A stretch of 64,000 bases of DNA, taken from assembly GCA_030848705.1 (NCBI GenBank), contig JAUIZM010000129.1, forward strand, positions 1 to 64,000. The letters run 5' to 3'. This document shows, one piece after another, positions 53,151-64,000 of this stretch. A program made the translations under genes and the position numbers. The DNA comes from Heracleum sosnowskyi. Lineage: Eukaryota; Streptophyta; Magnoliopsida; Apiales; Apiaceae. A model generated the notes under the pieces. That model did not search any database. It saw only the letters and a program-made list of their open reading frames with translations, and had not been told where the DNA came from. The first letter of the stretch is position 1; each line of letters opens with the position of its first letter.

Positions 53151-53821
53151 CGTAACCGGGCGTCCCCTGGTATCTGCTCCAATTCTGGCCAGGACAGCTC
53201 CAAATGAAGTTTTCTGCAATTCTATAAATCCATAGGGTCAAACTACGAGAAATATCAACAAAACAGTCAGCTTCTATTTTTCACCATTTTCCTTGTATAG
53301 CTCTCTTTGGAGGTATACGTAATCGGGCGTCCCCTGGTATCTGCACCAATTCAGGCCCGGACATCTCCGAATGAAGTTTTCTGCAATTCTATAAACCCAT
53401 AGGGTCAAACTACGAGAAAATATCCACAAAACGACCTGGTTCAATTTTTCCCCATTTTCTTTGTATAGCTCTCTTTAGAGGTAAACGTAACCGGGCGTCC
53501 CCTGGTATCTGCTCCAATTCTGGCCAGGACAGCTCCAAATGAAGTTTTCTGCAATTCTATAAATCCATAGGGTCAAACTACGAGAAAATATCAACAAAAC
53601 GGCCAGCTTCTATTTTTCACCATTTTCCTTGTATAGCTCTCTTTGGAGGTATACGTAATCGGGCGTCCCCTGGTATCTGCACCAATTCAGGCCCGGACAT
53701 CTCCGAATGAAGTTTTCTGCAATTCTATAAACCCATAGGGTCAAACTACGAGAAAATATCCACAAAACGACCTGGTTCAATTTTTCCCCATTTTCTTTGT
53801 ATAGCTCTCTTTAGAGGTAAA
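53151..53821. repeat. Four monomers with a 1-bp deletion
   Basis: The A at 53151 lacks one base (cgagaaatatc near 53251), making it 167 bp, and has cagtcag. It is followed by B ctttg, A cggccag and B ctttg. The deletion appears once only, so it post-dates the surrounding amplifications or is a consensus error. Confidence 0.82.
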
Positions 53822-55501
53822 CGTAACCGGGCGTCCCCTGGTATCTGCTCCAATTCTGGCCAGGACAGCTCCAAATGAAGTTTTCTGCAATTCTATAAAT
53901 CCATAGGGTCAAACTACGAGAAAATATCAACAAAACGGTCAGCTTCTATTTTTCACCATTTTCCTTGTATAGCTCCCTTTGGAGGTATACGTAATCGGGC
54001 GTCCCCTGGTATCTGCACCAATTCAGGCCCGGACATCTCCGAATGAAGATTTCTGCAATTCTATAAACACATAGGGTCAAACTACGAGAAAATATCCACA
54101 AAACGACCTGGTTCAATTTTTCCCCATTTTCTTTGTATAGCTCTCTTTAGAGGTAAACGTAACCGGGCGTCCCCTGGTATCTGCTCCAATTCTGGCCAGG
54201 ACAGCTCCAAATGAAGTTTTCTGCAATTCTATAAATCCATAGGGTCAAACTACGAGAAAATATCAACAAAACGGTCAGCTTCTATTTTTCACCATTTTCC
54301 TTTTATAGCTCCCTTTAGAGGTATACGTAATCGGGTGTCCCCTGGTATCTGCACCAATTCAGGCCCGGACATCTCCGAATGAAGTTTTCTGCAATTCTAT
54401 AAACCCATAGGGTCAAACTACGAGAAAATATCCACAAAACGACCTGGTTCAATTTTTCCCCATTTTCTTTGTATAGCTCTCTTTAGAGGTAAACGTAACC
54501 GGGCGTCCCCTGGTATCTGCTCCAATTCTGGCCAGGACAGCTCCAAATGAAGTTTTCTGCAATTCTATAAATCCATAGGGTCAAACTACGAGAAAATATC
54601 AACAAAACGGTCAGCTTCTATTTTTCACCATTTTCCTTTTATAGCTCCCTTTAGAGGTATACGTAATCGGGCGTCCCCTGGTATCTGCACCAATTCAGGC
54701 CCGGACATCTCCGAATGAAGTTTTCTGCAATTCTATAAACCCATAGGGTCAAACTACGAGAAAATATCCACAAAATGACCTGGTTCAATTTTTCCCCATT
54801 TTGTTTGTATAGCTCTCTTTAGAGGTAAACGTAACCGGGCGTCCCCTGGTATCTGCTCCAATTCTGGCCAGGACAGCTCCAAATGAAGTTTTCTGCAATT
54901 CTATAAATCCATAGGGTCAAACTACGAGAAAATATCAACAAAACGGTCAGCTTCTATTTTTCACCATTTTCCTTGTATAGCTCTCTTTGGAGGTATACGT
55001 AATCGGGCATCCCCTGGTATCTGCACCAATTCAGGCCCGGACATCTCCGAATGAAGTTTTCTGCAATTCTATAAACCCATAGGGTCAAACTACGAGAAAA
55101 TATCCACAAAACGACATGGTTCAATTTTTCCCCATTTTCTTTGTATAGCTCTCTTTAGAGGTAAACGTAACCGGGCGTCCCCTGGTATCTGCTCCAATTC
55201 TGGCCAGGACAACTCCAAATGAAGTTTTCTGCAATTCTATAAATCCATAGGGTCAAACTACGAGAAAATATCAACAAAACGGTCACCTTCTATTTTTCAC
55301 CATTTTCCTTGTATAGCTCCCTTTAGAGGTATACGTAATCGGGCGTCCCCTAGTATCTGCACCAATTCAGGCCCGGACATCTCCGAATGAAGTTTTCTGC
55401 AATTCTATAAACCCATAGAGTCAAACTACGAGAAAATATCCACAAAACGACCTGGTTCAATTTTTCCCCATTTTGTTTGTATAGCTCTCTTTAGAGGTAA
55501 A
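53822..55501. repeat. 22-mer offset repeat, copy 2
   Basis: This is the counterpart of 50127-51806 with the same subtype order. Differences seen are aaatgacctgg (not acatgg) in B 54662, cgacatgg/ctttg in B 54998, and gtttg in B 55334. From 55166 onward it overlaps the block that recurs 3696 bp later at 58862. Confidence 0.87.
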
Positions 55502-57013
55502 CGTAACCGGGCGTCCCCTGGTATCTGCTCCAATTCTGGCCAGGACAGCTCCAAATGAAGTTTTCTGCAATTCTATAAATCCATAGGGTCAAACTACGAG
55601 AAAATATCAACAAAACGGCCAGCTTCTATTTTTCACCATTTTCCTTGTATAGCTCTCTTTGGAGGTATACGTAATCGGGCGTCCCCTGGTATCTGCACCA
55701 ATTCAGGCCCGGACATCTCCGAATGAAGTTTTCTGCAATTCTATAAACCCATAGGGTCAAACTACGAGAAAATATCCACAAAACGACCTGGTTCAATTTT
55801 TCCCCATTTTGTTTGTATAGCTCTCTTTAGAGGTAAACGTAACCGGGCGTCCCCTGGTATCTGCTCCAATTCTGGCCAGGACAGCTCCAAATGAAGTTTT
55901 CTGCAATTCTATAAATCCATAGGGTCAAACTACGAGAAAATATCAACAAAACGGCCAGCTTCTATTTTTCACCATTTTCCTTGTATAGCTCTCTTTGGAG
56001 GTATACGTAATCGGGCGTCCCCTGGTATCTGCACCAATTCAGGCCCGGACATCTCCGAATGAAGTTTTCTGCAATTCTATAAACCCATAGGGTCAAACTA
56101 CGAGAAAATATCCACAAAACGACCTGGTTCAATTTTTCCCCATTTTGTTTGTATAGCTCTCTTTAGAGGTAAACGTAACCGGGCGTCCCCTGGTATCTGC
56201 TCCAATTCTGGCCAGGACAGCTCCAAATGAAGTTTTCTGCCATTCTATAAACCCATAAGGTCAAACTACGAGAAAATATCAACAAAACGGTCAGCTTCTA
56301 TTTTTCACCATTTTCCTTTTATAGCTCCCTTTAGAGGTATACGTAATCGGGTGTCCCCTGGTATCTGCACCAATTCAGGCCCGGACATCTCCGAATGAAG
56401 TTTTCTGCAATTCTATAAACCCATAGGGTCAAACTACGAGAAAATATCCACAAAACGACATGGTTCAATTTTTCCCCATTTTGTTTGTATAGCTCTCTTT
56501 AGAGGTAAACGTAACCGGGCGTCCCCTGGTATCTGCTCCAATTCTGGCCAGGACAGCTCCAAATGAAGTTTTCTGCAATTCTATAAATCCATAGGGTCAA
56601 ATTACGAGAAAATATCAACAAAACGGTCAGCTTCTATTTTTCACCATTTTCCTTGTATAGCTCTCTTTGGAGGTATACGTAATCGGGCGTCCCCTGGTAT
56701 CTGCACCAATTCAGGCCCGGACATCTCCGAATGAAGTTTTCTGCAATTCTATAAACCCATAGGGTCAAACTACGAGAAAATATCCACAAAACGACCTGGT
56801 TCAATTTTTCCCCATTTTCTTTGTATAGCTCTCTTTAGAGGTAAACGTAACCGGGCGTCCCCTGGTATCTGCTCCAATTCTGGCCAGGATAGCTCCAAAT
56901 GAAGTTTTCTGCAATTCTATAAATCCATAGGGTCAAACTACGAGAAAATATCAACAAAACGGTCAGCTTCTATTTTTCACCATTTTCCTTGTATAGCTCC
57001 CTTTGGAGGTATA
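55502..57013. repeat. Body of a 22-mer unit, first copy
   Basis: Two cggccag dimers are followed by an A (56174) with gccattc, a B-like aaaccc and ataagg, then B tcgggtg/acatgg, A caaattacg, B ctttg, A aggatagctcc/ccctttgg. With 55166-55501 and 57014-57349 it matches 58862-61045 at 3696 bp. The later copy of A 56174 (59870) lacks its private changes and has aggatagc. Confidence 0.85.
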
Positions 57014-57685
57014 CGTAATCGGGCGTCCCCAGGTATCTGCACCAATTCATGCCCGGACATCTCCGAATGAAGTTTTCTGCAATTCTATAAACACATAGGG
57101 TCAAACTACGAGAAAATATCCACAAAACGACCTGGTTCAATTTTTCCCCATTTTCTTTGTATAGATCTCTTTAGAGGTAAACGTAACCGGGCGTCCCCTG
57201 GTATCTGCTCCAATTCTGGCAAGGACAGCTCCAAATGAAGTTTTCTGCATTTCTATAAATCCATAGGGTCAAACTACGAGAAAATATCAACAAAACGGTC
57301 AGCTTCTATTTTTCACCATTTTCCTTTTATAGCTCCCTTTAGAGGTATACGTAATCGGGCGTCCCCTGGTATCTGCACCAATTCAGGCCCGGACATCTCC
57401 GAATGAAGTTTTCTGCAATTCTATAAACCCATAGGGTCAAACTACGAGAAAATATCCACAAAACGACATGGTTCAATTTTTCCCCATTTTGTTTGTATAG
57501 CTCTCTTTAGAGGTAAACGTAACCGGGCGTCCCCTGGTATCTGCTCCAATTCTGGCCAGGACAGCTCCAAATGAAGTTTTCTGCAATTCTATAAATCCAT
57601 AGGGTCAAATTACGAGAAAATATCAACAAAACGGTCAGCTTCTATTTTTCACCATTTTCCTTGTATAGCTCTCTTTGGAGGTATA
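57014..57685. repeat. 672-bp (4-monomer) insertion relative to the 18-mer HOR
   Basis: The B with ccccaggtatc, attcatgcc, aaacaca and atagatctc occurs at 57014 and again at 57686, each followed by an A with caagg and gcatttc. Between them lie B acatgg (57350) and A caaattacg (57518). Removing four monomers converts the 22-mer spacing (3696 bp) to the 18-mer spacing (3024 bp) used to the right, so this is the length difference between the two HOR versions. Confidence 0.87.
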
Positions 57686-60600
57686 CGTAATCGGGCGTCC
57701 CCAGGTATCTGCACCAATTCATGCCCGGACATCTCCGAATGAAGTTTTCTGCAATTCTATAAACACATAGGGTCAAACTACGAGAAAATATCCACAAAAC
57801 GACCTGGTTCAATTTTTCCCCATTTTCTTTGTATAGATCTCTTTAGAGGTAAACGTAACCGGGCGTCCCCTGGTATCTGCTCCAATTCTGGCAAGGACAG
57901 CTCCAAATGAAGTTTTCTGCATTTCTATAAATCCATAGGGTCAAACTACGAGAAAATATCAACAAAACGGTCAGCTTCTATTTTTCACCATTTTCCTTTT
58001 ATAGCTCCCTTTAGAGGTATACGTAATCGGGCGTCCCCTGGTATCTGCACCAATTCAGGCCCGGACATCTCCGAATGAAGTTTTCTGCAATTCTATAAAC
58101 CCATAGGGTCAAACTACGAGAAAATATCCACAAAATGACCTGGTTCAATTTTTCACCATTTTCTTTGTATAGCTCTCTTTAGAGGTAAACGTAACCGGGC
58201 GTCCCCTGGTATCTGCTCCAATTCTGGCCAGGACAGCTCCAAATGAAGTTTTCTGCAATTCTATAAATCCATAGGGTCAAACTACGAGAAAATATCAACA
58301 AAACGGTCAGCTTCTATTTTTCACCATTTTCCTTTTATAGCTCCCTTTAGAGGTATACGTAATCGGGCGTCCCCTGGTATCTACACCAATTCAGGCCCGG
58401 ACATCTCCGAATGAAGTTTTCTGCAATTCTATAAACCCATAGGGTCAAACTACGAGAAAATATCCACAAAATGACATGGTTCAATTTTTCCCCATTTTGT
58501 TTGTATAGCTCTCTTTAGAGGTAAACGTAACCGGGCGTCCCCTGGTATCTGCTCCAATTCTGGCCAGGACAGCTCCAAATGAAGTTTTCTGCAATTCTAT
58601 AAATCCATAGGGTCAAACTACGAGAAAATATCAACAAAACGGTCAGCTTCTATTTTTCACCATTTTCCTTGTATAGCTCTCTTTGGAGGTATACGTAATC
58701 GGGCATCCCCTGGTATCTGCACCAATTCAGGCCCGGACATCTCCGAATGAAGTTTTCTGCAATTCTATAAACCCATAGGGTCAAACTACGAGAAAATATC
58801 CACAAAACGACCTGGTTCAATTTTTCCCCATTTTCTTTGTATAGCTCTCTTTAGAGGTAAACGTAACCGGGCGTCCCCTGGTATCTGCTCCAATTATGGC
58901 CAGGACAACTCCAAATGAAGTTTTCTGCAATTCTATAAATCCATAGGGTCAAACTACGAGAAAATATCAACAAAACGGTCACCTTCTATTTTTCACCATT
59001 TTCCTTGTATAGCTCCCTTTAGAGGTATACGTAATCGGGCGTCCCCTAGTATCTGCACCAATTCAGGCCCGGACATCTCCGAATGAAGTTTTCTGCAATT
59101 CTATAAACCCATAGAGTCAAACTACGAGAAAATATCCACAAAACGACCTGGTTCAATTTTTCCACATTTTGTTTGTATAGCTCTCTTTAGAGGTAAACGT
59201 AACCGGGCGTCCCCTGGTATCTGCTCCAATTCTGGCCAGGACAGCTCCAAATGAAGTTTTCTGCAATTCTATAAATCCATAGGGTCAAACTACGAGAAAA
59301 TATCAACAAAACGGCCAGCTTCTATTTTTCACCATTTTCCTTGTATAGCTCTCTTTGGAGGTATACGTAATCGGGCGTCCCCTGGTATCTGCACCAATTC
59401 AGGCCCGGACATCTCCGAATGAAGTTTTCTGCAATTCTATAAACCCATAGGGTCAAACTACGAGAAAATATCCACAAAACGACCTGGTTCAATTTTTCCC
59501 CATTTTGTTTGTATAGCTCTCTTTAGAGGTAAACGTAACCGGGCGTCCCCTAGTATCTGCTCCAATTCTGGCCAGGACAGCTCCAAATGAAGTTTTCTGC
59601 AATTCTATAAATCCATAGGGTCAAACTACGAGAAAATATCAACAAAACGGCCAGCTTCTATTTTTCACCATTTTCCTTGTATAGCTCTCTTTGGAGGTAT
59701 ACGTAATCGGGCGTCCCCTGGTATCTGCACCAATTCAGGCCCGGACATCTCCGAATGAAGTTTTCTGCAATTCTATAAACCCATAGGGTCAAACTACGAG
59801 AAAATATCCACAAAACGACCTGGTTCAATTTTTCCCCATTTTGTTTGTATAGCTCTCTTTAGAGGTAAACGTAACCGGGCGTCCCCTGGTATCTGCTCCA
59901 ATTCTGGCCAGGATAGCTCCAAATGAAGTTTTCTGCAATTCTATAAATCCATAGGGTCAAACTACGAGAAAATATCAACAAAACGGTCAGCTTCTATTTT
60001 TCACCATTTTCCTTTTATAGCTCCCTTTAGAGGTATACGTAATCGGGTGTCCCCTGGTATCTGCACCAATTCAGGCCCGGACATCTCCGAATGAAGTTTT
60101 CTGCAATTCTATAAACCCATAGGGTCAAACTACGAGAAAATATCCACAAAACGACATGGTTCAATTTTTCCCCATTTTGTTTGTATAGCTCTCTTTAGAG
60201 GTAAACGTAACCGGGCGTCCCCTGGTATCTGCTCCAATTCTGGCCAGGACAGCTCCAAATGAAGTTTTCTGCAATTCTATAAATCCATAGGGTCAAATTA
60301 CGAGAAAATATCAACAAAACGGTCAGCTTCTATTTTTCACCATTTTCCTTGTATAGCTCTCTTTGGAGGTATACGTAATCGGGCGTCCCCTGGTATCTGC
60401 ACCAATTCAGGCCCGGACATCTCCGAATGAAGTTTTCTGCAATTCTATAAACCCATAGGGTCAAACTACGAGAAAATATCCACAAAACGACCTGGTTCAA
60501 TTTTTCCCCATTTTCTTTGTATAGCTCTCTTTAGAGGTAAACGTAACCGGGCGTCCCCTGGTATCTGCTCCAATTCTGGCCAGGATAGCTCCAAATGAAG

Positions 60601-60709
60601 TTTTCTGCAATTCTATAAATCCATAGGGTCAAACTACGAGAAAATATCAACAAAACGGTCAGCTTCTATTTTTCACCATTTTCCTTGTATAGCTCCCTTT
60701 GGAGGTATA
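57686..60709. repeat. 18-mer HOR unit, copy 1 (3024 bp)
   Basis: The order is B ccccagg/attcatgcc/aaacaca, A caagg/gcatttc/ccttttatag, B aaatgac/tttttcacc, A ccttttatag, B tctacacc/aaatgacatgg, A plain, B gcatcccc, A attatggcc/acaactcc/ggtcacc, B ccctagtatc/atagagtc/tccacatt, A cggccag, B, A ccctagtatc/cggccag, B, A ccttttatag, B tcgggtg/acatgg, A caaattacg, B ctttg, A aggatagc/ccctttgg. Differences from copy 2 seen by eye are atagatctc (57833) and aggatagc (59911). Confidence 0.93.
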
Positions 60710-63700
60710 CGTAATCGGGCGTCCCCAGGTATCTGCACCAATTCATGCCCGGACATCTCCGAATGAAGTTTTCTGCAATTCTATAAACACATAGGGTCAA
60801 ACTACGAGAAAATATCCACAAAACGACCTGGTTCAATTTTTCCCCATTTTCTTTGTATAGCTCTCTTTAGAGGTAAACGTAACCGGGCGTCCCCTGGTAT
60901 CTGCTCCAATTCTGGCAAGGACAGCTCCAAATGAAGTTTTCTGCATTTCTATAAATCCATAGGGTCAAACTACGAGAAAATATCAACAAAACGGTCAGCT
61001 TCTATTTTTCACCATTTTCCTTTTATAGCTCCCTTTAGAGGTATACGTAATCGGGCGTCCCCTGGTATCTGCACCAATTCAGGCCCGGACATCTCCGAAT
61101 GAAGTTTTCTGCAATTCTATAAACCCATAGGGTCAAACTACGAGAAAATATCCACAAAATGACCTGGTTCAATTTTTCACCATTTTCTTTGTATAGCTCT
61201 CTTTAGAGGTAAACGTAACCGGGCGTCCCCTGGTATCTGCTCCAATTCTGGCCAGGACAGCTCCAAATGAAGTTTTCTGCAATTCTATAAATCCATAGGG
61301 TCAAACTACGAGAAAATATCAACAAAACGGTCAGCTTCTATTTTTCACCATTTTCCTTTTATAGCTCCCTTTAGAGGTATACGTAATCGGGCGTCCCCTG
61401 GTATCTACACCAATTCAGGCCCGGACATCTCCGAATGAAGTTTTCTGCAATTCTATAAACCCATAGGGTCAAACTACGAGAAAATATCCACAAAATGACA
61501 TGGTTCAATTTTTCCCCATTTTGTTTGTATAGCTCTCTTTAGAGGTAAACGTAACCGGGCGTCCCCTGGTATCTGCTCCAATTCTGGCCAGGACAGCTCC
61601 AAATGAAGTTTTCTGCAATTCTATAAATCCATAGGGTCAAACTACGAGAAAATATCAACAAAACGGTCAGCTTCTATTTTTCACCATTTTCCTTGTATAG
61701 CTCTCTTTGGAGGTATACGTAATCGGGCATCCCCTGGTATCTGCACCAATTCAGGCCCGGACATCTCCGAATGAAGTTTTCTGCAATTCTATAAACCCAT
61801 AGGGTCAAACTATGAGAAAATATCCACAAAACGACCTGGTTCAATTTTTCCCCATTTTCTTTGTATAGCTCTCTTTAGAGGTAAACGTAACCGGGCGTCC
61901 CCTGGTATCTGCTCCAATTATGGCCAGGACAACTCCAAATGAAGTTTTCTGCAATTCTATAAATCCATAGGGTCAAACTACGAGAAAATATCAACAAAAC
62001 GGTCACCTTCTATTTTTCACCATTTTCCTTGTATAGCTCCCTTTAGAGGTATACGTAATCGGGCGTCCCCTAGTATCTGCACCAATTCAGGCCCGGACAT
62101 CTCCGAATGAAGTTTTCTGCAATTCTATAAACCCATAGAGTCAAACTACGAGAAAATATCCACAAAACGACCTGGTTCAATTTTTCCACATTTTGTTTGT
62201 ATAGCTCTCTTTAGAGGTAAACGTAACCGGGCGTCCCCTGGTATCTGCTCCAATTCTGGCCAGGACAGCTCCAAATGAAGTTTTCTGCAATTCTATAAAT
62301 CCATAGGGTCAAACTACGAGAAAATATCAACAAAACGGCCAGCTTCTATTTTTCACCATTTTCCTTGTATAGCTCTCTTTGGAGGTATACGTAATCGGGC
62401 GTCCCCTGGTATCTGCACCAATTCAGGCCCGGACATCTCCGAATGAAGTTTTCTGCAATTCTATAAACCCATAGGGTCAAACTACGAGAAAATATCCACA
62501 AAACGACCTGGTTCAATTTTTCCCCATTTTGTTTGTATAGCTCTCTTTAGAGGTAAACGTAACCGGGCGTCCCCTAGTATCTGCTCCAATTCTGGCCAGG
62601 ACAGCTCCAAATGAAGTTTTCTGCAATTCTATAAATCCATAGGGTCAAACTACGAGAAAATATCAACAAAACGGCCAGCTTCTATTTTTCACCATTTTCC
62701 TTGTATAGCTCTCTTTGGAGGTATACGTAATCGGGCGTCCCCTGGTATCTGCACCAATTCAGGCCCGGACATCTCCGAATGAAGTTTTCTGCAATTCTAT
62801 AAACCCATAGGGTCAAACTACGAGAAAATATCCACAAAACGACCTGGTTCAATTTTTCCCCATTTTGTTTGTATAGCTCTCTTTAGAGGTAAACGTAACC
62901 GGGCGTCCCCTGGTATCTGCTCCAATTCTGGCCAGGACAGCTCCAAATGAAGTTTTCTGCAATTCTATAAATCCATAGGGTCAAACTACGAGAAAATATC
63001 AACAAAACGGTCAGCTTCTATTTTTCACCATTTTCCTTTTATAGCTCCCTTTAGAGGTATACGTAATCGGGTGTCCCCTGGTATCTGCACCAATTCAGGC
63101 CCGGACATCTCCGAATGAAGTTTTCTGCAATTCTATAAACCCATAGGGTCAAACTACGAGAAAATATCCACAAAACGACATGGTTCAATTTTTCCCCATT
63201 TTGTTTGTATAGCTCTCTTTAGAGGTAAACGTAACCGGGCGTCCCCTGGTATCTGCTCCAATTCTGGCCAGGACAGCTCCAAATGAAGTTTTCTGCAATT
63301 CTATAAATCCATAGGGTCAAATTACGAGAAAATATCAACAAAACGGTCAGCTTCTATTTTTCACCATTTTCCTTGTATAGCTCTCTTTGGAGGTATACGT
63401 AATCGGGCGTCCCCTGGTATCTGCACCAATTCAGGCCCGGACATCTCCGAATGAAGTTTTCTGCAATTCTATAAACCCATAGGGTCAAACTACGAGAAAA
63501 TATCCACAAAACGACCTGGTTCAATTTTTCCCCATTTTCTTTGTATAGCTCTCTTTAGAGGTAAACGTAACCGGGCGTCCCCTGGTATCTGCTCCAATTC
63601 TGGCCAGGATAGCTCCAAATGAAGTTTTCTGCAATTCTATAAATCCATAGGGTCAAACTACGAGAAAATATCAACAAAACGGTCAGCTTCTATTTTTCAC

Positions 63701-63733
63701 CATTTTCCTTGTATAGCTCCCTTTGGAGGTATA
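60710..63733. repeat. 18-mer HOR unit, copy 2 (3024 bp)
   Basis: All eighteen monomers match 57686-60709 in order at exactly +3024 bp. Checked anchors are tctacacc (58381 to 61405), attatggcc (58893 to 61917), acaactcc (58905 to 61929) and ccccagg (57699, 60723, 63747). The private change is ctatgag near 61811, a CpG transition. I count about three substitutions between the copies, roughly 99.9% identity. Confidence 0.93.
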
Positions 63734-64000
63734 CGTAATCGGGCGTCCCCAGGTATCTGCACCAATTCATGCCCGGACATCTCCGAATGAAGTTTTCTGC
63801 AATTCTATAAACACATAGGGTCAAACTACGAGAAAATATCCACAAAACGACCTGGTTCAATTTTTCCCCATTTTCTTTGTATAGCTCTCTTTAGAGGTAA
63901 ACGTAACCGGGCGTCCCCTGGTATCTGCTCCAATTCTGGCAAGGACAGCTCCAAATGAAGTTTTCTGCATTTCTATAAATCCATAGGGTCAAACTACGAG
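63734..64000. repeat. Start of 18-mer HOR copy 3, cut by the window
   Basis: A B monomer with ccccagg/attcatgcc/aaacaca is followed by a 99-bp partial A (from 63902) with caagg and gcatttc, exactly as at 57686 and 60710. The HOR therefore probably continues beyond the window. Confidence 0.9.

Larger units (their letters stand above)
1..64000. repeat. Homogeneous 168-bp satellite array (A/B dimer, 336 bp)
   Basis: The whole window is head-to-tail copies of a 168-bp unit, all in one orientation. The unit starts cgtaa, contains cgtcccctggtatctgc and ends gaggtaaa or gaggtata. Starts fall at 1, 169, 337 and so on to 63902, which fits 380 complete monomers plus net indels of +61 bp. Two classes alternate as A-B-A-B. 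Because 168 is a multiple of 3, reading frames stay in phase from copy to copy. Each monomer has plus-strand stops in all three frames (taa at 3 and 75, tga at 55, tag at 83), and the minus strand is closed too, so the array cannot carry a long ORF. I saw no transposon, inversion or unique sequence. A monomer of about one nucleosome plus linker with HOR structure is typical of centromeric satellites; that role is inference. Family and species are not recognised. Confidence 0.98.

Noticed and set aside
53241..53256. The 1-bp deletion as a biological marker
   Set aside because: It occurs once, in a run of A, and is as likely to be a consensus error as a real mutation.
1..64000. CRISPR array or other repeat-spacer system
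   Set aside because: There are no unique spacers. The repeat is 168 bp and continuous, and adjacent copies differ only by scattered substitutions.
1..64000. CENP-B box
   Set aside because: The half-motif AnnCGGG occurs at monomer starts (aatcggg, aaccggg), but the TTCG half at the required spacing upstream is absent, so the box is not present.
1..64000. Known satellites (primate alpha, mouse major/minor, Arabidopsis 178-bp, rice CentO, maize CentC)
   Set aside because: The length and motifs I know for these families do not match the A or B consensus. A database search could still find a relative I do not recall.
1..64000. Transposable elements, rDNA, tRNA genes or telomere repeats inside the array
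   Set aside because: Monomer phase is continuous from end to end, with all length changes accounted for (+56, two +3, five 1-bp indels), so there is no room for an insertion.

Overview
The window is one uninterrupted tandem satellite DNA array. It contains no gene, RNA gene, transposable element, CRISPR array or unique sequence that I can support. The basic monomer is 168 bp at about 42% GC. Counting the phase of the monomer start (cgtaa) from base 1 to base 63902 gives 380 complete monomers plus a 99-bp partial one. The only length irregularities are a 56-bp duplication, two 3-bp insertions and five 1-bp indels (net +61 bp). Every monomer is in the same orientation.

Two monomer classes, A and B, alternate strictly and form a 336-bp dimer. 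Their consensus sequences differ at 18 of 168 positions (about 89% identical by hand count). Alternation is broken at only two places, where a chimeric monomer sits at a recombination junction: B/A at 8905-9072 and A/B at 36457-36624. Above the dimer there are layered higher-order repeats (HORs). An 8-mer (1344 bp) is clear at 673-5376. Larger near-identical blocks recur at offsets of 23 monomers (5.2-12.8 kb), 22 monomers (13.8-19.5 kb and 50-61 kb), 16 monomers (18.6-24.0 kb), 20 monomers (28.7-34.3 kb and 39.5-49.5 kb) and 18 monomers (57.7-64.0 kb). The array changes flavour at about 34.8-36.5 kb. Left and right of that point, different sets of marker substitutions predominate, although older left-type dimers reappear on the right (49.5-50.1, 55.5-56.2, 59.2-59.9 and 62.2-62.9 kb).

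A chromatosome-sized monomer, homogeneous head-to-tail order, HOR layering and tens of kb without a mobile-element insertion suggest the interior of a eukaryotic centromeric or pericentromeric satellite array from a long-read assembly. That is inference: the window has no flank and no chromatin evidence. I do not recognise the family. It does not look like primate alpha satellite, mouse satellites, Arabidopsis 178-bp, rice CentO or maize CentC as I know them. A plant or an invertebrate is plausible, but the clade cannot be fixed from this sequence. Many HOR-defining substitutions are C-to-T or G-to-A changes at CpG sites, which suggests the array is or was methylated in the germ line.

There is no gene system here. 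What deserves attention is the repeat architecture: recombination breakpoints inside the segments conserved between A and B, very recent multi-kilobase duplications, and a sharp domain transition.
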